A stretch of DNA of 64,000 nt from Streptomyces sp. 6-11-2 (GCF_006540305.1 NZ_BJOR01000001.1:6448001-6512000), one strand, 5' to 3'; positions 49,663 through 58,040 are shown, counted from the stretch's first letter. Translations and numbers: made by a program. Notes: generated from the sequence alone by a model not told the origin.

Positions 49663-50198
49663 GAGGCCACCGTCCGAAGTTTTGTAAGGTCGCGCCAGTA
49701 GGCCGACGGTCGGGGGCCCACGGCGGCCTGGTACTTGCCGTGGTAGAGGTCGATGGCGCCGGTGGAGACGAAGAACATGATCTGCCCGATCTTCATGCCC
49801 GTGTAGACGCGCAACGGGCGGATCGGGGAGAGCATCAGCGTCCACTGGCCGTGAAAGCCGATGTCTCCGATCGGGGCGGTGATCTCTACGAACAGGCCCA
49901 GTCGGCCGACGGAGGAGCGGCCGAACAGCAGCGGCACGAAGGTGTCGGAGCCGACATGTTCGACCGTGTGGCCGAGGTAGAGCTCGCCGGGCTGGAGTAC
50001 GTATCCGCCTTGGTCGATCTCGACCTCGTGGGTGGGGTTGGGGCGGTGAGCGTCGATCTCAGCGGCGGTGTAGGTCAGCAGCGTGGGGCCGAGGCGGACG
50101 TTGTAGCTGTTGGGGTTGACCTGGTCCGGCTCGAAGGGGCTGATGACCAGGCGGCCGTCGTGGGTCGCGGCGGTGATCTCGGGCCCGGTGAGGATCAT
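49659..50198 (-). CDS. dCTP deaminase-like protein B (keeps SSxxR, lacks Glu)
   Basis: A 179-residue paralogue of the neighbouring protein: MILTGPEITAATHDGRLVIS, VNPNSYNVRLGPTLLTY, GYVLQPGELYLGHTVEHVGS, FVEITAPIGDIGFHGQW. It keeps the substrate-binding FGRSSVGRLG (Ser95, Ser96, Arg99), yet the catalytic Glu position is Met (TLMLSP, residue 122). This is the exact complement of protein A. AGGAGG precedes the ATG at 50198, the strongest ribosome-binding site in the operon, and its ATG overlaps the preceding stop. Confidence 0.85.
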   Translation of the reverse strand: MILTGPEITAATHDGRLVISPFEPDQVNPNSYNVRLGPTLLTYTAAEIDAHRPNPTHEVEIDQGGYVLQPGELYLGHTVEHVGSDTFVPLLFGRSSVGRLGLFVEITAPIGDIGFHGQWTLMLSPIRPLRVYTGMKIGQIMFFVSTGAIDLYHGKYQAAVGPRPSAYWRDLTKLRTVAS

Positions 50199-51430
50199 TG
50201 TTCGCCTCCTTCGATGAGGCCGGCAGTGGAGGGGAAGGGCGTGGCCAGGACACTTCGTGCGGCCTGCCCCAGCCGCAGTCCGGCTTGATGCGTACGTCCG
50301 CCGAGGTAGCTGTCGGCGAGGTAGTCGGTGGTCAGCACGCTGCGTATCGCCGACGGCAGAGGCGTGGGAGTGATGACCAGCGGACCGACCCGTTCGGTGA
50401 GGTGGCCGAGCAGCTTGTCGTGGCCCTGGGTGTGCTCGTCGGGGAGGAAGGCGTGGACGAGCTGGTTGTCGAAGGGCTCGATGGACAGCAGGTCGCCGAG
50501 GGTCAGGATGTGGCCGAGCGGGGTGGGACGCAGGGCGGTCTCGTTGAGGATGACCGCGTCCGCGCCGAGACCGGAGTGCAGTCGGCCGGCGATCTCGGTC
50601 AGGAGGTGGCGTCGGTCCAACGGAGTATTGCGGTATGGCTCGTTCACTGTGCCGAGCGGGTTCGTCAGCGTCCGTGCCACGAGGGTGATCTCGTTGTGCA
50701 GTGCGGTGAGGCCCTCGGGGATCGCGGCCGAGTTCGGGAAGGTGCACGGGCGGGCGTCCCAGCCGCTGTCGACGGGCTCTGCGGTGGCGTATCCGAGGCC
50801 GAGTTCGTGGCCCTTGACGACGAGGGTGTCGCCGATGTGCACGGGACCGTAGGTATCGCTGTGACAGTGGCCGGAGAAGATGACGTCCACGAACGGGCAC
50901 GCGCCGGCGAGCTTCAAGCCCTCGTCGAAGCCGGAGTGGGACAACACGATCCAGGCGTCGGTGAAGTGATGGTGTTCCAGCATCACCTTCCGCAGGGCCT
51001 GTGCCGGATCGGTGACCTGATGGCCTGCGCGTTGGTCGACGGGAACCGCGTTGAACGCTTGCGGTCCGATCACCGCGGTGACGGCGACTCGACGGCCGCC
51101 GATGCGTTTGATGCGTACGCGGTCGAAGAGGGGCTTGCCGTTCTCGTCGACTGCATTGGCGCACAGGGTCATCTCGTGCAGCGCCGGCTCGAAGTAGTGC
51201 GGCCAGCCGTGGTTACCCGGTGCGAGCAGGTCGTAGAGGCCAGTGAGGACCTGGTGCTCGATCCGGCCGTTGCCCAACCGGTAAAAGCCGCTGCCCTCGA
51301 AGAAGTCGCCGCAGTCCACGATCAGGCTGTCGGCCCTGGCGTTGTGGAGGTGGGCGAGCATCGCTGCGGCCGAGTCGAAGGCGGAATGCACGTCGGTCGT
51401 GGCGATGATCCGCCGGAGCTGTCGGCTCAC
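50195..51430 (-). CDS. Metallophosphoesterase with 5'-nucleotidase-like architecture
   Basis: A 411-residue calcineurin-fold phosphoesterase. Metal-binding motifs in order: IIATTDVHSAFDS (D-x-H), LIVDCGDFFEGSG (GD), LLAPGNHGW (GNH), WIVLSHSGFDEG (H) and IFSGHCHSDTYG (GHxH). The second half (VILNETALRPTPLGHILTLG; PFDNQLVHAFLP) resembles the C-terminal substrate domain of UshA-type 5'-nucleotidases. No signal peptide, so cytoplasmic. It would remove a phosphate from a nucleotide-like intermediate (inference). GTG start at 51430 overlaps the preceding stop. Confidence 0.85.
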   Translation of the reverse strand: MSRQLRRIIATTDVHSAFDSAAAMLAHLHNARADSLIVDCGDFFEGSGFYRLGNGRIEHQVLTGLYDLLAPGNHGWPHYFEPALHEMTLCANAVDENGKPLFDRVRIKRIGGRRVAVTAVIGPQAFNAVPVDQRAGHQVTDPAQALRKVMLEHHHFTDAWIVLSHSGFDEGLKLAGACPFVDVIFSGHCHSDTYGPVHIGDTLVVKGHELGLGYATAEPVDSGWDARPCTFPNSAAIPEGLTALHNEITLVARTLTNPLGTVNEPYRNTPLDRRHLLTEIAGRLHSGLGADAVILNETALRPTPLGHILTLGDLLSIEPFDNQLVHAFLPDEHTQGHDKLLGHLTERVGPLVITPTPLPSAIRSVLTTDYLADSYLGGRTHQAGLRLGQAARSVLATPFPSTAGLIEGGEQ

Positions 51431-52746
51431 GGGGTGACCTCGCAGATGTCGGCGCCGAGGGCATGCAGCTTGGTCGGCAGGTCGGCATGGCCGCGCCGGA
51501 GCTGTTCGAGCCCGCCGAGGGTGGTGACGCCGCGAGCGGTGAGGCCGGCGATGAGCAGGGCGGAGCCCGTACGGATGTCGGTGGTCTCCACCCCGGCGCC
51601 GGTCAGCTGCTGTGGGCCGGTGAAGCGGCACTCGGTGGGTGAGAGCTCGTGGATCTCGGCACCCAGGCGCGCGAGTTGGGGCAAGAGGTTGCCGTGGCGG
51701 CCCGGGTTGATGGTGTCAGCGAACAGATGGGTGCCGGGGCGGGTGAGGGCAAACGCCATCAGCGGTGGTTCGAAGTCAGCGTCCAGACCGCCGGGGGAGA
51801 GGGAAGCGATGGCTCGCAGTGGCTTGTTGGCGGAGCGGGCGTCCCGGGCCTGCACAGCGAGCACGTCGTCCTCGGTGCCGGCGGGTACACCGAGCGACCG
51901 CAGGGCGTCGACCAGGGGAGCGACGTCATCGCCGCGTACGCCGAAGATGCGCGCGTCGCCACCAGTCGCCGCGACCGCACAGGCCAGCGTTCCGGCCTCG
52001 ATCTTGTCGCCGGGCACCCTCCAGGTGATGGTCTCCGTGGGGGCTGCCGGGTGCGGCGCGAGCGTCAGGACGGATTCGCTGACCCGGCACTCCCATCCGG
52101 CCACCTGCAGCGCTTCGACGATGCTGAGCACTTCCGGTGACAGGTTGGGCTGGCCAAGACGAAGCGGCCGTCCGGCTACGGCCGCACGCAGGAGAGCAGC
52201 GATGCTCGCGCCCCGAGAGCGGAAGGGCAGCATGATCGAAACCGTTCCGGTCCGGGCGGATGCTGCCTCCACGAGGTAGCCGTGATCGTCGACGGTCGTA
52301 CGGTCACCGAAGCGCTCGTAGACCTTGAAATGCTGCTCCATCCCGCGCTCCCCGATACGGCAGCCGCCCGGCCAGGGAAGTAGGGCTCGCCCGTAAGCAC
52401 CCAGCAGAGCGGGTACGAGGTAGTACGAGGCCCGGATGCGGGCGGCGGTGTCGGCATCAGGGACCGACTGGATTCTGTCGCTCGGCAGGATCACCACGGT
52501 GTGTGGATCGCTGACGGGGCGGGCCGCGTGCCAGCCGGCCTGCTGAAGCAGGGTGAGCATGGTCTCGACGTCTGTGTTGCTCGGAACGTTGCCCACATGC
52601 ACCGGTCGGTGCATGGCCGCGGCGGCGGCCAGCAGTGGCAACGCCGCGTTCTTGGACCCGTCGACACCAACGGAACCGGTAAGCGGGCTGCCGGGCCGGA
52701 TGGCGACTACTTCTGCTGCGACTGGGGGAACCCCTACGGCTGTCAA
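51427..52746 (-). CDS. MurA-like UDP-GlcNAc/UMP enolpyruvyl transferase
   Basis: A 439-residue EPSP-synthase-fold protein. It has SVGVDGSKNAALPLLAAAAA (the Lys-Asn pair of MurA) and LLPWPGGCRIGERGMEQHFK, with the active-site Cys at residue 129 where MurA has PGGCxIGxRPVD. RPVDLH is changed to RGMEQH, so the sugar-nucleotide acceptor may differ. Other family motifs are DKIEAGTLACAVAATGG and HLFADTINPGRHGNLLPQLA. Either a second MurA or, by analogy with NikO/PolA, an enzyme adding enolpyruvate to a nucleotide. TTG start at 52746 follows GAGGAG, three bases after the ATPase stop. Confidence 0.85.
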   Translation of the reverse strand: MTAVGVPPVAAEVVAIRPGSPLTGSVGVDGSKNAALPLLAAAAAMHRPVHVGNVPSNTDVETMLTLLQQAGWHAARPVSDPHTVVILPSDRIQSVPDADTAARIRASYYLVPALLGAYGRALLPWPGGCRIGERGMEQHFKVYERFGDRTTVDDHGYLVEAASARTGTVSIMLPFRSRGASIAALLRAAVAGRPLRLGQPNLSPEVLSIVEALQVAGWECRVSESVLTLAPHPAAPTETITWRVPGDKIEAGTLACAVAATGGDARIFGVRGDDVAPLVDALRSLGVPAGTEDDVLAVQARDARSANKPLRAIASLSPGGLDADFEPPLMAFALTRPGTHLFADTINPGRHGNLLPQLARLGAEIHELSPTECRFTGPQQLTGAGVETTDIRTGSALLIAGLTARGVTTLGGLEQLRRGHADLPTKLHALGADICEVTP

Positions 52747-52749
52747 CAG

Positions 52750-53181
52750 TCAACTCCTCTGCAAGGGAGGGCGCTGTGAGGGCTGGCAGGGGGTGCTCAC
52801 CTTGAACTCGGCCCAACAGCGCTTGCCTCGTGACACCTGATCGAATCCGTGGCGATCCGCGAGCGCGGCGACGAGAAACAGGCCGCGTCCTCCTTCCTCG
52901 TCCATGGCGGGCAGACCGACCTGCGGGACGTCAGGGCTTGTGTCTGTCACCTCGATCAGCAGACGTGCGTCGCTCAGGCGCGCGCCGGCCAAGATCGGCC
53001 CGTGTCCCGCGTGCCGTACCGCGTTCGTGATCAGCTCGGCGGCCACCAACTCCGCCGTGTCCAGGAGTTCCGGCCCCAGGAACGCATCCCAGTTCCGTAT
53101 CGCGCCCGCGAGCTGCCGCCGTGCGGCCGTAGCTGCAGCAGGTGTGCCGGAGACGGGAAAACGGACTTGGTGCACTTCCAT
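52750..53181 (-). CDS. RsbW-type ATP-binding regulator
   Basis: A 143-residue HATPase_c protein: VSGTPAAATAARRQLAGAIR, AELVAAELITNAVRHAGHGP (N box), LLIEVTDTSPDVPQVG and EEGGRGLFLVAALADRHGFD (G boxes). AGGAGG seven bases before the ATG at 53181 fixes the start. It heads the reverse operon and faces the XRE regulator gene. Pairs of an XRE protein and an RsbW-like ATPase are a recurrent Streptomyces signalling module (WhiJ/AbaA-type systems), so it probably modulates the divergent regulator (inference). Confidence 0.85.
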   Translation of the reverse strand: MEVHQVRFPVSGTPAAATAARRQLAGAIRNWDAFLGPELLDTAELVAAELITNAVRHAGHGPILAGARLSDARLLIEVTDTSPDVPQVGLPAMDEEGGRGLFLVAALADRHGFDQVSRGKRCWAEFKVSTPCQPSQRPPLQRS

Positions 53182-53253
53182 GAGTGACCTCCTGGATCGG
53201 TGCGGCTTCTCCACGCAACCGCGCCAGGCACCAGCGGAGCCAGGCCGTGTGCC

Positions 53254-53286
53254 GGAGCTGCATCACTTATGCAGGAGCTGCATCAC
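53254..53286. promoter_or_regulatory. Paired 13-bp direct repeats between divergent operons
   Basis: GGAGCTGCATCAC occurs at 53254-53266 and again at 53274-53286, start to start exactly 20 bases, about two helical turns. The interval also contains the inverted repeat TGCAT-CACTT-ATGCA (53259-53273). They lie between the ATPase start (53181) and the XRE start (53349). Likely operator for the XRE regulator. Confidence 0.65.
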
Positions 53287-53348
53287 AGCCAATCGCCCCT
53301 CGGTTACGCTCGGTTGAGCAGGCAGGATCGGCGACGGCAGGAGGAGCC

Positions 53349-54629
53349 GTGGCACAGATGGCCGAGGCACAGAGCGAGGCGAGACGGATCGGAGAAGTGA
53401 TCCGTCAAGCCCGCGTGTTACAGCGGCGCTCGCAGAAAGACGTTGCTGCCGCACTTGGGTATCACCAGTCGAAGGTGAGCCGCCTGGAGAGTGGCCGGGG
53501 TACCGATGATGTCCGCATGCTGCGCGAGGTCGCACAAGCGCTGGACATTCCGCTGCACCGCCTTGGCCTCGCTGCCGCGTCGAGTACCAGCACCTCGGAC
53601 CTTGAGGCAGAGGACATGCACCGCCGTACCTTCCTTGCCGCGGGCGTTGCCGCGCTCACGGTTCCGCCTTCGCCCGCCGCAGCGCATCACGATCTGGTTC
53701 AGGTCCTGCTGCCCAGTGCCAGTCCAGCGACCACGGGCCAAGCCTTGGACATCAATGGGCTGCGCGATCGGACACGGGCCGTACGGCGGTTGTTCTGCAC
53801 GTGCGACTACACCGAGTTGGAGCGCACCCTGCCGGGACTGATCGCCGACCTGCGCCAGGCAGCCGGCGGCTCATCCGGCACGGCTGAGGCATCCGGATTG
53901 CTCGCGACCGCGTACCAGACGTCAGTGAGCCTCTTGCTGAAGCGAGCGGATCAAGGCAACGCCTGGCTCGCTGCCGGTCGCGCCATGGCCGAGGCGGAGC
54001 GATCTGGAGACCCCGTCGTCCTCGCCGCCAGCGTCCGCGTTCACGCCCACGTCCTCGTCCGCGAGAAGCACACACCACAGGCCGTGAACATCATCCGCCA
54101 CACCGCCGACCAGCTCACCGGCTCCTACGACCAGCGGTCGCCGCGCTACCTGGCAGCGGTCGGCCTGCTTCTGCTCCGTGGCGCGACCGCAGCCAGCAGG
54201 AACGGAGACCGCGACACCACCGAGGACTTCCTCACCGAAGCCCGAGAGGTGGCTCGCTACGTCGCTTTCGACCGGCCCGACGCCTGGGCGAACTTCAGCC
54301 CCACCAACGTCGCCCTCCATCAGGTCAGCGCAGCTGTCTCCTTCGGTGACACAGGCATCGCCCTGGAAACAGCCCGGCCGCTCATGCGCCGGCACATCCC
54401 GGTCCCCGAGCGCCGTGCCGCCCTGTGGGTCGACGCCGCCCGCTCCTATAGCCAGCAGGGCCGCATCGCCGATGGGTACCAGGCGCTGCGCATCGCCGAG
54501 AGCTGCGCGGCCCAGGACATCCGCCGCCCCGCTGTCCGGGAGCTGGTCGCCGACATGGCCGCCCGCGATCGCCGCCGTACCCTGCCTGCACTGCACCACT
54601 TCAGCCGTCAACTGGGAGTCCCCGCGTGA
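53349..54629 (+). CDS. XRE-family regulator with TPR-like sensor domain
   Basis: A 426-residue protein. The helix-turn-helix is at residues ~10-70: IGEVIRQARVLQRRSQKDVA and LGYHQSKVSRLESGRGTDD. After a linker comes a hydrophobic/alanine patch (RRTFLAAGVAALTVPP) and a long all-helical TPR-like domain (LKRADQGNAWLAAGRAMAEA; AANFSPTNVALHQ-type repeats). GTG at 53349 follows AGGAGG by about five bases. It faces the biosynthetic operon across the repeat operator, and the next gene overlaps it (GTGA). It is the probable cluster regulator. Confidence 0.87.
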   Translation: MAQMAEAQSEARRIGEVIRQARVLQRRSQKDVAAALGYHQSKVSRLESGRGTDDVRMLREVAQALDIPLHRLGLAAASSTSTSDLEAEDMHRRTFLAAGVAALTVPPSPAAAHHDLVQVLLPSASPATTGQALDINGLRDRTRAVRRLFCTCDYTELERTLPGLIADLRQAAGGSSGTAEASGLLATAYQTSVSLLLKRADQGNAWLAAGRAMAEAERSGDPVVLAASVRVHAHVLVREKHTPQAVNIIRHTADQLTGSYDQRSPRYLAAVGLLLLRGATAASRNGDRDTTEDFLTEAREVARYVAFDRPDAWANFSPTNVALHQVSAAVSFGDTGIALETARPLMRRHIPVPERRAALWVDAARSYSQQGRIADGYQALRIAESCAAQDIRRPAVRELVADMAARDRRRTLPALHHFSRQLGVPA

Positions 54630-55183
54630 GCGACCAGCCCGACCAGCAGACCAAGAAGCCGTTCCTCTATGTCGTCGTGTGCGCCGCCGGAGTCGCCGGC
54701 GACGTCGGCAAGCTGATCACGGCCGCCCAGGAGGTGGACTGGGACGTCGGCGTCATCGCCACCCCGCAGGGCCTGGGCTTCATGGATGCCACGGCCATCG
54801 AGGCCCAGACCGGCTACCCGATCCGCTCTGCGTGGCGCTCCCCCGGCGATCCTCGTCCGCTGCCGCCCGCCGACGCCATCGCGGTAGCCCCGGCGACCTT
54901 CAACACGGTCAACAAATGGGCCGCAGGGATATCCGACACGCTCGCCCTAGGCATCCTGTGCGAGGCGTACGGCTTCGGCATCCCCACCGCCGTTCTGCCG
55001 TACGTGAACTCGGCGCAGGCCGCCCACCCCGCGTACGGACAGAGCCTCGACCGGCTGCGCGAGATGGGCGTCCTGATCGGCTCGTACGAGCCCCACCGGC
55101 CAAAGGTCGGCGGCGGGGCCGACCGCTTCCGCTGGGAGGAAGCGCTGGAGCTGCTCACCCCCAGGCTGCCCGAGCGGGTGTGA
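54626..55183 (+). CDS. Flavoprotein, phosphopantothenoylcysteine-decarboxylase-like
   Basis: A 185-residue HFCD-superfamily flavoprotein: FLYVVVCAAGVAGDVGKLIT at the nucleotide end, WDVGVIATPQGLGFMDA, and IAVAPATFNTVNKWAAGISD, the FMN-binding APATxNTxNKxAxGISDTL motif. The family decarboxylates C-terminal cysteine or related substrates, as in CoaC, EpiD and MrsD, or acts as an accessory flavoprotein. It starts with GTG overlapping the XRE stop, so it is co-expressed with the regulator. Its role in the cluster is unknown. Confidence 0.85.
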   Translation: MSDQPDQQTKKPFLYVVVCAAGVAGDVGKLITAAQEVDWDVGVIATPQGLGFMDATAIEAQTGYPIRSAWRSPGDPRPLPPADAIAVAPATFNTVNKWAAGISDTLALGILCEAYGFGIPTAVLPYVNSAQAAHPAYGQSLDRLREMGVLIGSYEPHRPKVGGGADRFRWEEALELLTPRLPERV

Positions 55184-55186
55184 TCA

Positions 55187-55440
55187 GCGTCGCCGAATGT
55201 GCGGCGCCTGCGAGGGCGGCGCAGCCGTTGCTGCCTGTATTGGTTCGCCAGGGCGCCACGCTGCGCTGCGGGCCTGCGCTGCACGGGCACGTGCGCTGGG
55301 CACCGGCCTTGCGCTGAGACGCTGGACACGCCAGGTCAGGACCCGTGCTGGGTGGCGAGCATCGTCCAGAGCTCGCTGATCGGCGGCTTGCTGGAGGAGT
55401 TGCTGGGGGTCGTGTCCTGCGGCCTCGGCCTCGGCGAGTA
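55187..55440 (-). pseudogene. Relaxase/mobilisation protein, C-terminal remnant
   Basis: A reverse frame reads ILAEAEAAGHDPQQLLQQAA, DQRALDDARHPARVLTWRVQ and RLSARPVPSARARAAQARSA, ending at TGA 55187. The AAGHDPxxLLxQAAxxRxLDxAxSPAxVLxWRxxR pattern is the helical tail of actinobacterial plasmid/ICE relaxases. The rest of the gene is missing; the fragment is cut at about 55447 by IS256 sequence. Confidence 0.55.
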
Positions 55441-55447
55441 TGGCAGC

Positions 55448-55684
55448 GAGGGCGTCGACACGAATCCGATCGAGTCCACGTTCGCCACCGTCCGCCTACG
55501 GGCCAAGGTCACCCGAGGTGCCGGCTCCCGCACCGCCGCCCTGGCGATGGTCTTCAAGCTCGTCGAGTCCGCCCAGCAGCGGTGGCGAGCCGTGAACGCA
55601 CCCCACCTCGTCGCCCTCGTCCGCGCCGGCGCCCGCTTCGAACGCGGCCACCTCGTCGAACGTCCCGAAGTCCGCGCCGCATGA
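55448..55684 (+). pseudogene. IS256-family transposase, C-terminal remnant
   Basis: Forward frame DTNPIESTFATVRLRAKVTR, GAGSRTAALAMVFKLVESAQ and QRWRAVNAPHLVALVRAGAR, ending at TGA 55682-55684. It aligns closely with the last 80 residues of the intact transposase at 2064-3314, retains the catalytic Glu, and belongs to a related element. The ATG of a short ORF (MNDRNRSAERYPW) overlaps the stop, as in the intact copy. Confidence 0.85.
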
Positions 55685-55709
55685 ACGACCGCAACCGATC
55701 CGCAGAACG

Positions 55710-56165
55710 CTACCCATGGCTCCGGGTCACGGGCGCGAGAAGCGGGCGCGCACGGCGTCGATGCAAATCCTTGCGCTGAATGGCGGCCGGGGTCACCGAA
55801 TGCAGACACACGTACTGTCCGCTGAGATACGCATTCCACTCCGCCTTCCCGGTGATCGGGTCGGCCCAGTGAGCGGTGAACCACGCTTCGAGCAGCTCTA
55901 CGCCGCCGGATTCGTCGGCGAGAGCGAACAGGTCGGCCGGCACCATCTCAGCACCGTTGGAGCGCAGATATCCCGGAAGCGGCAGATACTGCCCCAGCAT
56001 CAGCCGGCGGACCGCATCGGCATCGCGGCCATGGACTGCGCACAGTTCCTCCAGGGCAACGAACTGCGCGCTGACATATACGTCATCTGCGTCGGTCATT
56101 GGATGGTCGCCGTTGACCTCGCGGAACCGCTCGGCGAGCTGCTGCTTCAGGTCCGTCTCCGACAT
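55710..56165 (-). CDS. DUF6058-like hypothetical protein, 3' end altered
   Basis: A 151-residue product: DLKQQLAERFREVNGDHPMT, YVSAQFVALEELCAVHGRDA, LMLGQYLPLPGYLRSNGAEM and WNAYLSGQYVCLHSVTPAAI are characteristic of the streptomycete DUF6058 family. After VTPAAIQRKD the sequence turns Arg-rich and probably reads into unrelated DNA next to the IS256 remnant, so the natural C-terminus is likely lost. Function unknown. Start ATG 56165. Confidence 0.7.
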   Translation of the reverse strand: MSETDLKQQLAERFREVNGDHPMTDADDVYVSAQFVALEELCAVHGRDADAVRRLMLGQYLPLPGYLRSNGAEMVPADLFALADESGGVELLEAWFTAHWADPITGKAEWNAYLSGQYVCLHSVTPAAIQRKDLHRRRARPLLAPVTRSHG

Positions 56166-56407
56166 CGGGTTGCTTCCGGCGCCACCAGCGCGGGCATCTC
56201 CCGCACAAGACTCCGCATGCTATCGGCCGGACAGTTCGGCACTCACCGAACCATCGATGGAATCACGACAGCACGAGGGCACCCTCGCCCTCACCTCCGC
56301 CCACCGATCCACAGCTCTTGATGCGATGAAGGGGCGGGGCCTCCACCCCGTGGGTTTCCCGGGTAGGTCCCGGGTGCTCACGTTCGTCACGGCGAAGGAG
56401 GCCCCTG

Positions 56408-57442
56408 GTGAGTGAGTATGACGGACACCAGTACGTCGGCATCGACCTGCATCGCAGGCGGTCCGTGATCGTGCGACAGACTGCTGAGGGAGAGCAACTG
56501 AGCACGGTGCGTATCCTCAATGACCCGGTCGCGCTGGGGCTTGAGATCGAGAAGGCGGGGAGCCGCCCGGACGTGGTGCTGGAGGCCACCTACGGCTGGT
56601 ACTGGGCGGTCGACGCACTGCGGGCCGCCGGGGCCGAGGTCCATCTCGCCCACCCGCTGGGCGTGAAGGGCTTCGCTTACCGGCGGGTGAAGAACGACGT
56701 CCGCGATGCCGCGGACCTGGCCGACCTGCTGCGCATGGGCCGGCTGCCGGAGTCCTGGATCGCCCCGCCCGACGTGCGGGAACTTCGCGAACTGGTGCGC
56801 TACCGGGCCAAACTTGTCGCGCTGCGCTCGGGCCTGAAGGCACAGGTCCACGCCGTGCTCGCAAAAGCCGGCGTGCTCATCGCCGTCTCCGACCTGTTCG
56901 GCTTCGACGGCCGCAGTCGGCTGGAGCAGACACCCCTGCCCGGCGCCTACGCCCAGCGCGTGACCTCCCTGCTGCACTTGATCGACATCCTCGACGCCGA
57001 GGTAGCCATCTTCGACCAGCGCATAGCCGGCCGGCTGCGCGGGCACCCCGGCTGCGGAGCCATCCTGTGGCTACCCGGCGTCGGCCCGGTGCTGGCCGCC
57101 GTCCTGGTTGCGGAGATCGGCGACGTGCACCGGTTCGCCTCCGCCGAGAAGTTGTGTTCTTGGGCCGGGCTGACCCCGCGCCACTACGAGTCCGACACCC
57201 TGGTGCGGCGCGGTCACGTCACCAAGCAGGGCAGCAGGCTGGTCCGCTGGGCGGCCGTGGAGGCGATCCAGCGGAAGGCCACTCCCAAGATCACCGGAGA
57301 CCGGGCCCGGATCGAGGCCCGCCGCGGCAAGAACATCGCCAAGGTCGCCGCGGCCCGCAAACTGCTCACCCTCGTCTACTACGGCCTGCGCGACGGGCAC
57401 ATCCGCGCGCTGGCCCGCTCCCTGGCCGAGCAGGCGGGATGA
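56408..57442 (+). CDS. IS110-family (DEDD) transposase
   Basis: A 344-residue Piv/MooV-type transposase. The N-terminal RuvC-like DEDD domain has YVGIDLHRRRSVIVRQ (first Asp), VVLEATYGWYWAVDAL (Glu) and KNDVRDAADLADLLRMG (Asp pair). The C-terminal Tnp_20 domain has ILWLPGVGPVLAAVLVAEIG and the conserved Ser region (SWAGLTPRHYESDT). GTG start at 56408, with GAAGGAGG directly upstream. The long non-coding flanks (56166-56407 and after 57443) are typical of IS110 elements, whose flanks can encode a bridge RNA. Confidence 0.93.
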   Translation: MSEYDGHQYVGIDLHRRRSVIVRQTAEGEQLSTVRILNDPVALGLEIEKAGSRPDVVLEATYGWYWAVDALRAAGAEVHLAHPLGVKGFAYRRVKNDVRDAADLADLLRMGRLPESWIAPPDVRELRELVRYRAKLVALRSGLKAQVHAVLAKAGVLIAVSDLFGFDGRSRLEQTPLPGAYAQRVTSLLHLIDILDAEVAIFDQRIAGRLRGHPGCGAILWLPGVGPVLAAVLVAEIGDVHRFASAEKLCSWAGLTPRHYESDTLVRRGHVTKQGSRLVRWAAVEAIQRKATPKITGDRARIEARRGKNIAKVAAARKLLTLVYYGLRDGHIRALARSLAEQAG

Positions 57443-57951
57443 GCAGCCCGGACGCGGCAGGCGCGAGGCCGGGCAATTGTCTGACCCCCACACGGCGCGG
57501 TCGCGGTTTTGATTGACCCCGCCTGCCGCACGTCGTAATGCTCCATGCGGCCAAGCGCCGCGAAGGAATGACCGGCAGCCGAGAAACGGCCCTGCCCCTC
57601 CCACATGACCGACCGGAGACGAACGACACCCACAACCACATCGCTGCCCGCCCGCTCGCCATCAGCATCCACCGACAGCGAGCCGGGCGCCCCTGCCCGG
57701 AACCGTCAATAACCAGCGCCGACACTCTGCATCCGCGCCCCGTGCTCCCTGTCGTGGGCCTCGGCATGGCACCTGCATCACTGGCTGCGGCGAGTCAGGA
57801 AACGCTGGGCTGGTAGTAGCCACGATTCTTTGCTGTGCCACCGCTCACTCAGGACCCCGAGGGCGGGGGGCGAGCGTCTGCGACCGGCGAGAGCGACCGT
57901 TCAGCGAATACGTGATCTTGCGAGCAGCTTTGGGAGCCGTCTCCCGTCCTT

Positions 57952-57971
57952 GGCTCCCAAACGGCTCCCAA
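57952..57971 (+). repeat. 20-bp direct repeat, right copy
   Basis: GGCTCCCAAACGGCTCCCAA, identical to 46453-46472. It lies 70 bases from the tRNA-Pro fragment, as is common for att-flanking sequence of actinobacterial integrative elements. Confidence 0.8.
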
Positions 57972-58040
57972 GAGTGCCCCAGAAACCACCCAGGGGCCCG
58001 ACCCGCTAAGCGGATCAGGCCCCTGACTTGGTACTACGGC

